The notes below the pieces were generated by a model. The model had not been told where the DNA came from. It saw only the letters and a list, made by a program, of their open reading frames with translations, and did no database searches. The position numbers and the translations under genes are program-made. From assembly GCA_963082975.1 (NCBI GenBank), contig OY720345.1, positions 25,428,611 to 25,492,610 of the forward strand: a stretch of DNA of 64,000 nt. Direction: 5' to 3'. Shown here piece after piece: positions 27,501 to 36,500 of the stretch (the first letter of the stretch is position 1; each line of letters starts with the position of its first letter). Origin of the DNA: Labia minor (taxonomy: Eukaryota > Arthropoda > Insecta > Dermaptera > Spongiphoridae).

Positions 27501-30500
27501 TTTTCAAATATCTAATTAACATTAAATATTTATTACTTATGAGTCTAGTTTAGTGAAAAACAATATATAAAAAAGAATTATCTATACTTTGATGTAGTAA
27601 AATATATAACTTTCGTCATCTTTGTTGACGATAACCCTCACCAATTCAAGGAGAAATTTCAAGATTCCTTATACATTGATTTTATTACAAATTTTCTTTA
27701 AGTGCCCTATTGATATCACACTTCCCCTAAATAGTAATTATTTATAAATGATCCTTTAGATATAGCACAATTTTTACCAAAATAATCAACTTTAATTTGG
27801 GGTTTTTATAGCATATGTAATTTAAAAAAATATCTTTTTGAAACATAATGATTAAAATAGAAACTTCAAAGATTATTTAAATATAAAATTTATAAAATAA
27901 TTATGGTAATTAATCAAAATCACCAACAAATGGCAGTATACGCAATCAGTTTATATTAAAAATTTTTATACTTATATTTCTTAGTTATTAAGTAAATCTA
28001 TTTTGAAATGTTTTTTTTAGGTATGGGTTAGATAGAGATGGTTCAAATCGACCAAGAGCCCCACCAACTTCTCGCCTTTCAGATCCTGCGCTTGCCTCTC
28101 AAAAGCAACCAACAACCAATCCAGAAAGTAATATAATCATATTTTTTAAATAATATAAATAAATAATTGATGATATTTACCACTAAATCTTTTACTTATA
28201 GATGGTGGAAAGTCTACAGAAGAAGTGTTTATGAATAAATATGCATTAGAAAGGGAGGAATCGATGGCTCAAAAAGATCGTCAACGTCCAAAATTGACAA
28301 AACAAGCAGAATCAATTGAGTATAATAAGATATTTAATTAATTCTAACTTAACTGTACTTAAACATCTGATATTTATTTATTCATTTATTTAAGAAATAT
28401 TTATACATTATTTTGTTTTCATTATTTTCCTTTTTTTTGGGCAAGCTTCAAAATTTTCAAAATGAATCTACAAATATCTATGTTTGAGTACAATCAAATT
28501 CTTTATTATTTACATATAATATATGTGTAATTTTATTCAATTATACTTAGGGTAAAACTGGGGATATGACGAGGTTAGAGATATGGCACATTTTCTATAT
28601 CTCAAAATCTAGGTCTTTTGGCATTGGGGAATTTAGCAAACCCCGTCGATAAAAGGGGATTTGTTTTGTCCGTCATTTAGAAGATCAACACAAGTAAAAT
28701 TTCATCATATTCATTTCAAAGGTTCATAATTTGTTTTCTTATGCAATTTTTTATGTAAAATTGAGTCGAAAGGGTGATTTTGAATCATTGGGTGTGCAAA
28801 AAATATGACACTCTTCATATTATAAATATATATATACATTTTTAAGACCATAGTTTTAGGGCAAATTGAACCCTTCAAACAATTTAGTAAAACGAAAAAA
28901 ATATTCTTTATTCCTGACACATAAGTACGTTATCTAAGTTATGTAATCTTTCCTTCTGTAATTTTTTATCTAAAATTGTGTGGAATAGGTGATACTGGGT
29001 GAACGAGAAATATTTTAATATTAAAAACTTACCTAATTAAAAATATTCAAAAATTTGAACTTTCTGAGTTTTTACGTTTGGTTTAAATGTAATTTCTTAT
29101 AAGCCCCCCTCACACCGGTTGCGTCATATCCCGACCCTATCAGAGATATGACGCAAAATATGACTTTTTTATTTTTATAAATTTTAGTAGTTCTTATTTA
29201 AAAATTAAAGCTGTAATTTATGCTATAAGTACTTAATAGTCCTAGGTATTATTAATACCAATCTTCATGTTATAATAGGTATTAGGTATTATTTATTATA
29301 GGTCAAAAAACCCGAATGGTGTGTCATATTCTTCGGTTTTACTATATGCACAGTAAGTAGTTATGGCAGTAATGGCAGGATGTTGGTTGACTGTGAAGCT
29401 TTGAATGAAAAAGGGTTGAAGGCAAAATAATAAGATTAATAGAATATTTATGAATTAATTTTTTATAATTATCTAACCGAATCATCAAACTCAACGAAAA
29501 ACTCAATCTTTCAAAATAATAATAAAAAATTATATTTTATGTTATATATTATATCGGTCAAATAAAATCATTATCGTCGTCATTATTCATCGAAATAAAC
29601 CAAAATGTTATTAGTTAATTATTCATTTATTTCATTTAAGAATCTAAATATAAGAATTTATTAAAGGACGTATATCTTTATTAGTATTTTATCATCTTTA
29701 TTTTATAATTTTGATCATTAAAAAGTTATCAATCAATTTATTTGAAGAAATTAAATTTAATTTTAAACTTTCAATATCAGTTTTAAAGATTAATTTACCA
29801 TCATATAGATATATTTTGATTTTTCATAAATTCTTTTCTTAAAATTTTCTAAAAATATTTAAAATAATTTATCTGAAAAAGTAGATCACTTGACTGTGAG
29901 ACATAATTAATATTGTTCATTTATTTAATTTTTCTTTTGTTAGGAACTTTAGGGAGATAAGTAATAATAAATCTAATCAAAAACATACCTGTTAAAAAGG
30001 GGGCCAAGTTCCTATCGGCTATTTGTTTGCCTAAAAAAGGGTTCAAATCCATCCCAATGCCAAGTTTAGATGCACTTCAAAATCATTCATAATCATTTTT
30101 ATCAACAGCCTGATCCACTGGTAAACATTTGGCATTCCAAAGAATAGCCACCACACCCAGTCCTCCGCCTCCTGCATCCAGGCACGCCACTTTATTCACG
30201 TCAACGGTCCATCTGGCCGAAATTTACTTTACCATATACCCAACTTAAAATATGGTATAGTTGTTAAAATACGTAGGTACATGGTTTAAAATATCTAAAA
30301 TTATAATACTTAGAAATTTGAACTTGGCAGGTTTTCGTGCTGTACAAAACACTCAGTCCCACACCAAGTCCTCCGCCTCCTGCATCCAGGCACACTACAC
30401 GCCACTTTATTCACGTCAATGGTTCATCTGGCCGAAAAAAATTCACTTTACCATATACCCAACTTAAAATATGGTATAGTTGTTAAAATACGTAGGTACT

Positions 30501-33500
30501 TGGTTTAAAATATCTACAATTTTAATACTTAGAATTAGCAGGTTAATTTATATATTTAAATAATAAATATAATTATACAATTAATCTAGTGTTACGTACA
30601 GTACGAAAACCTGCCAAGTTCAAATTTCTAAGTTCTAAGCCTGGATGCAGGAGGCGGAGGACTGGGTGTGGTGGCTATTCTTTGGAATGCCAAATGTTTA
30701 CCAGTGGATCAGGCTGTTGATAAAAATGATTATGAATGATTTTGAAGTGCATCTAAACTTGGCATTGGGATGGATTTGAACCCTTTTTTAGGCAAACAAA
30801 TAGCCGATAGGAACTTGGCCCCCTTTTTAACAGGTATGTTTTTGATTAGATTTCAATACTTTTTTTTAAGAAAGCTTCCTATTTTTTCCTTTTTGTGCCG
30901 CGCCCGCGTCCATTCTTAGCCTTTGAAGTAATTTTGTGTTTAAAAAAATTGCAAATTTTTTTAAATTAAAATTATATTTGTTTATATATTAAATATAATA
31001 ATTTTATTCGTTCTTTTATTTTATAGTTCTGAATTTCCAACTTGTATTGAATAATAAATAATTAGAACTATTAATATTAATTGAAAATTATATAGAAACT
31101 GTTAAGTTATAACAATAAAAATAAACAAACATTAATTTAAATTATAAAGTAAAATGGTTTAACACTATTATATATATTTATAATTTACAACTAACGCTAC
31201 TTGTATAGGTAAAATGTCACTTCCGGTAGTCAGATCATGATGAAATTTGGTATCTGAATTTTTTTCATATTTGTAAATCAATATACAAAATAGGAAGCAA
31301 ATATCTCGAAGCAAACTGGTACTTTACTTGAAAGGTAAACGCAACCAGTGTAGGTAAAGTACCACTTCCGGTTAACCGATTTTGACGAAATTTTAAAGGA
31401 AATCTACAAACTGTGAATAATATCGGTGTACCAAATTTCGAAGTCCTAGCTTGATTAGTTTCTGACAAAACCAATGAATTCGTTTGAATTCGTTAAAATC
31501 GCATTGATATTCGATTATAACAACTCAAGCTTGACCGATTTCTTAAATTTCATAATTTTTTGTTAACCTACTTATAACACACGACCTGTATGCCAAATTT
31601 CATAGCGCTAGGACAATTGGAAATACCCTAAGAATTTTGTTGACCAATCAGTGAATCAGTTCCAAAATAAGCTATTTTCACAGGGTCATATTTCAGGATC
31701 CACTGAAGCTATAACTATGAAATTTGGCATACTGCTTTAGTTCTAGTATATGACTACGTAGATAAAATTTTATCTCTGTACTTGCAATAGGCACTGAGAT
31801 ACAGGGGGGTCAAAAGTGACTCCAAACCATTCGTGTAAATATACTTACGGCATGCGCGCGGCTTGCTGGAACTTGGCCGGCGCACTGCCGTGCGCATCTT
31901 ATCTTATTATGCTAGCTAAAATTGTATATATGTATTTATCTATATATATTGGTTCTCAAAAACCGCTCTAACGATTTTTTTCAAATTCACACTAGATATA
32001 GTATTTATAAAGAAAAATTAAGTTTTATTGATGATATCTCTTGAAACATACAGCTTCATTATTAATTTCTTAATTGAAAATTATATATGGAAAACGTCAA
32101 AATTTTTAATACTGCCTGCTAAGACAGTAAAAAAATGACAATTTTTTATCTAAATACATATAGTCCAGCGGTTGGACTGATGTTTTAACGAGTGGATTTC
32201 GTCGGTTCGAAACTCGCCGGGTGAATCGTTATTTAAAAATGAAAATAATGATTTTGTTATTTTTTTTTCTTTTTATCTATTGTTTACTTTTTAATAAATT
32301 ACTATTCTATATTTATTTATTCATTGTTCTTTTATTAATAAAGTTTTAGATAGTTTTATAAGTTTTAATATTTTTTCAATAAAATATTATTCAATATATT
32401 TATTAATATTATTTTATTTATTATTATTGAGTACCCGAAGTTCCATTCATTTTAATCAGATTGATGCAATGATGCAACAGTTAATAATTGTAATATTGTA
32501 ATAAATTTCTATCTTGAAAATTGTTACATATTATTCAGGATATTTTAAAAACTATTTCTTTCTTTAATTAATATTCATTTTTTCTATAAGTCAGATATAT
32601 TTCCAAATATTAAATAATTTTTGAAGTGAAAACTTCTTTAGCGGCGTTGAGCACTTTTGCGGGATGGGGAAAAAGTATAGAACTCGCGTGATCGTGACCA
32701 ACACCATGAAACCATCTGCTTTCAAATTTCTTATAACAGAGCGCGAAATTTGAATTGTCATTAGAACTGTTTTATAAATTATCTCTAACATATAAATATA
32801 TATTTATTATGTAAAGTTCATTTCATATATACATATATAATCAAAATTATACGAAATGAACTTCACATAATAAATATATATTTTATGTTAGAGATAAGAA
32901 TTATAAAACAGTTCGTATTGCAATATTTTAAACAAAGTTGTGTATTTATATATATATAAATATAAGTTACAAATTTGTTTAAAATATATGTTTAAAATAA
33001 TATATAAGTTATATATATATACATGCATATGAAATTCATCTTTCTCGTGAAATAGCGCGAATTTCGTCTGTTTTAAAATTTCTTACGCAGAAGTTTTCAC
33101 TTCTGTCGGCCAGTCCCACGACTGCCAATTTTGCTTTTTTAATTCCGAAAAGCTGCAAAGCACGTTTTTTTGTCTTTAGTTTGTTTTATAACCACTTGGG
33201 GCGCTAAACAGTTTTTCAAAAAAACACTATAGAAAAAAAATATATGTACCTATATATTATATATTTATGTATTATTGAGGAGCACAAGTTCATTAATTTT
33301 AATCAGATTGATGCAAATGTGTAACATTTAATAATTGTAATAAATAATTAAAGAATTGTGTATCAATATTTTTTAAAGGGTAGAGCGAGAGCTCGGTGTC
33401 CCAGGTATTAATATTACCAGCCAAATCCAATAATAATGAATCATTTTTTTTAACTTAAGTACCGAGCCGAGGCTCGGGGTCCCGGTATAGATATATATGA

Positions 33501-36500
33501 CGTTTAATGCCAAAAAAAAATTATAATTTATATTTAAACATATTCTATTTATATTTTATATTATAATATATAATACTTAATACTTATTACATATTTACAT
33601 TTATTAAATTAAAATTTATATATCAATTGTATATTAAGTAATTTACCAAATTGTAAAAAAACATATAATTATAATGTTTGTGTATAAACTATTATAATAT
33701 TTTACTAGCGGAAGTTTATTTCAATTAATTAACTAATCTAATAAATAAATAATATTAATTATAATAAAAAGCATCGGTCGGAAAAGTAAAATATTTTTTC
33801 ATTAGTCACTTTTAAAAATTTCACATTCTTAAAATCACAAAAAGCAGGGTAAATGTATATTTACTATTTATTATTCATTGAATTAATTGAAATTTTTATG
33901 AAAACTATTTGTAAGTTAATAAAAAATGTAAATATTAGCTTAATTGAAAAGTATTAATTGATGAATACTTTCGATTTTTCGATTTTGTTTTCACATAGAT
34001 CAAAAATCCATTACTTTTAGCCAACATCCGAGTTTTAAGTGACTATTTTTAAAAATTAATACATTTTGTAACTTTTATTAATTTCCTATTTTGAATTACT
34101 GGAAAAACGATTAAGTTAACCCATTATAATAAAAATATTGTAATGGTTTGGATGACAAAAATGGAACATTGTAATGATAATAACGAGACGGTGTTATAAA
34201 ATAAAGACTTGAAAATTAAAAGGGAGTATAAAAACATTTTAATTATATATAAAGGTTGATCTCGATCTTTCAATACCTTATCATATACACCAATACCTCG
34301 CTGTGCGTCGTTTCGTTTTGCGTTTTTTTTCGAAGCGGCGCTGCTTAATTAGTACTAATTTTCACTGTGCGTCGTTAGATTTTCGAGGTTGCGTTGTTTT
34401 GGGTTCGAGTCTTTAATTTATTTTTTTTAATTTTTTGAAATTTTCTTTTTTTTCTCTGGAAGGATGTTCAGGTGATATGTTTTGTGGAAAATTAAGTGGA
34501 ATGTAAGTGAAAAATTAAATATGTACAATGTTTAACAAAAGAATATTTAAAAAATTTGTTTACTAGTGAGATCATCGCAAATTTTTTAAATAGTATTTGG
34601 TAATTTTAATTTATTTATTTATTATTATTTATTTTATTTATTAATTTTAATTTATTTTTAAATAGATATTAATTATATATTGAATTACTCGTTTCATCTA
34701 AATATGTAAATTCAATAATAATATGTTCAACAAACATTGGACCAATTTTTACTATCTCGCCAGAAAATTTTCGATGTTGAGATTTTGATATTTTTATACG
34801 TTTTGAAGGTTCCTCAATCATTTTCACTAAGGTTGAGAAAAATGTCTGTGTGTGTGTGTATGTATGTAACCAAGATTACGCAAAAACGGTTTGAGCTAGA
34901 ATGATGAAATTTGGTACATGGACATTATTCAAAATTCATAGTTTTCTTTCAACTTTTGAGAAATGTAGCTCAACCAGAAGAGGGTCATTACCTACAACGT
35001 TTTGATTTTTTTCTTCTAAAGTGACCGTAAAAATAAAGATATATGTTTGATAATTTTTCACATGATTAATAATTGTATAAAACTGCTATATATAGAATAT
35101 CAGCTTGATTGAATCACTGAAAGTACCAGAATTAATTTTTTAACACTGCAAATCTCACGCGCCAACAAGTAACGTGGTGCCATCAATAAAGAGCCAAACA
35201 TGCGTTGGTTTAATAAATATTATTTATTAATTTTAATTTATAATTTAATTAATTAAATTTAATTTAAATATAATATATGTTATTTAATCCAATTCAAATT
35301 GCGAGAGAGTCGAGAGGAGACACTCCAGATTTTTGTATTTTAGGGGGAGGGAAAAGGTTGAGAGTTGACAAAAAGTGTGACGGGATATAAACAATCATTA
35401 TTTGTGCTACAACATTTAAGGATAAATTTATAAGTATTTCAGAAATTTTTTTTTTTTTATTTTAGTGTGGAGTCTGGCCGTCCGCCAGCAGTTATGGAAC
35501 CTTCTTCGGGAGCGACTTTAACAGTGCAACGGCCGGAACCTGCCCCCAGTCCACGCACCCAACGCAATCGAGGGCGGAATTATAAAGCAAGGATCATGAG
35601 TCCTATGGGATTTGCCATAGCCAGACAAACTCAGAGCAGGTATCAGAAATATTGCCGATTTACAAAGAAAATAGACACACATTTTTTAAAGGGCACTCTA
35701 ATTTCAAACATTTCATTATAATGGAAATATTTTTCAGTAGTGACCCTGAATTGAATAGTGACTATTGGTACGACGATTCCTACGGTTACAATTTAACAAA
35801 TGAGAATCGAGGAAGTGGAGGTGGGGGTGGCTCAAGTGGTGGATCAGTTCCTGATCGACCTGTTCCAATTTGGCTTTGTGTTTTTCTAGGTAAAAATTAA
35901 AATATTAAAAGATAATAATGTTTTTATTTATTGGTTATTTTATTTCAGTGATTACTTACATTCTCTGTGGTGCCTTTTTATTCAGTCAATGGGAACAGGA
36001 TTGGGGATTTCTCAATTCAGCCTATTTTTGTTTTATCACATTGACAACGATCGGTAAGGTTTTATATTAATGGAGGTCACCGAACACGTATTTTCTAAAA
36101 ACATCTGAATTAACCTTTGTCTCTAATGTTCATTTGTAATTGTGGCTTAAAAAAATATAATAACAACAAAAACAAGGACGAAATTAAAAATAAGTGACGG
36201 GGAATCCTGAAAAATATATAATAAGGATAAATATATAATATATAATCAAAGAAATGATCTTAGAGAAATTATTTCTTTTAATTAATACATTTATTTGTAG
36301 GTTTACCCAAAATAAATTTTACCAATTCATATTTTAAATTTAAAAATTAAATTATATTATTTATTTATATATCATTCATATAAGAATTTTATTATATTAA
36401 TAAAAATTTTAATTTCATTCTCATATCCTCTTATATAAATATATATGTATGTAGAATATTCAGATTTTACATAAATATATTTCTTAATTTTTATTGGGAA

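Noticed and set aside
32160-32225. Functional tRNA
   Set aside because: The boxes are present, but the T stem is mismatched and no acceptor stem can be formed.
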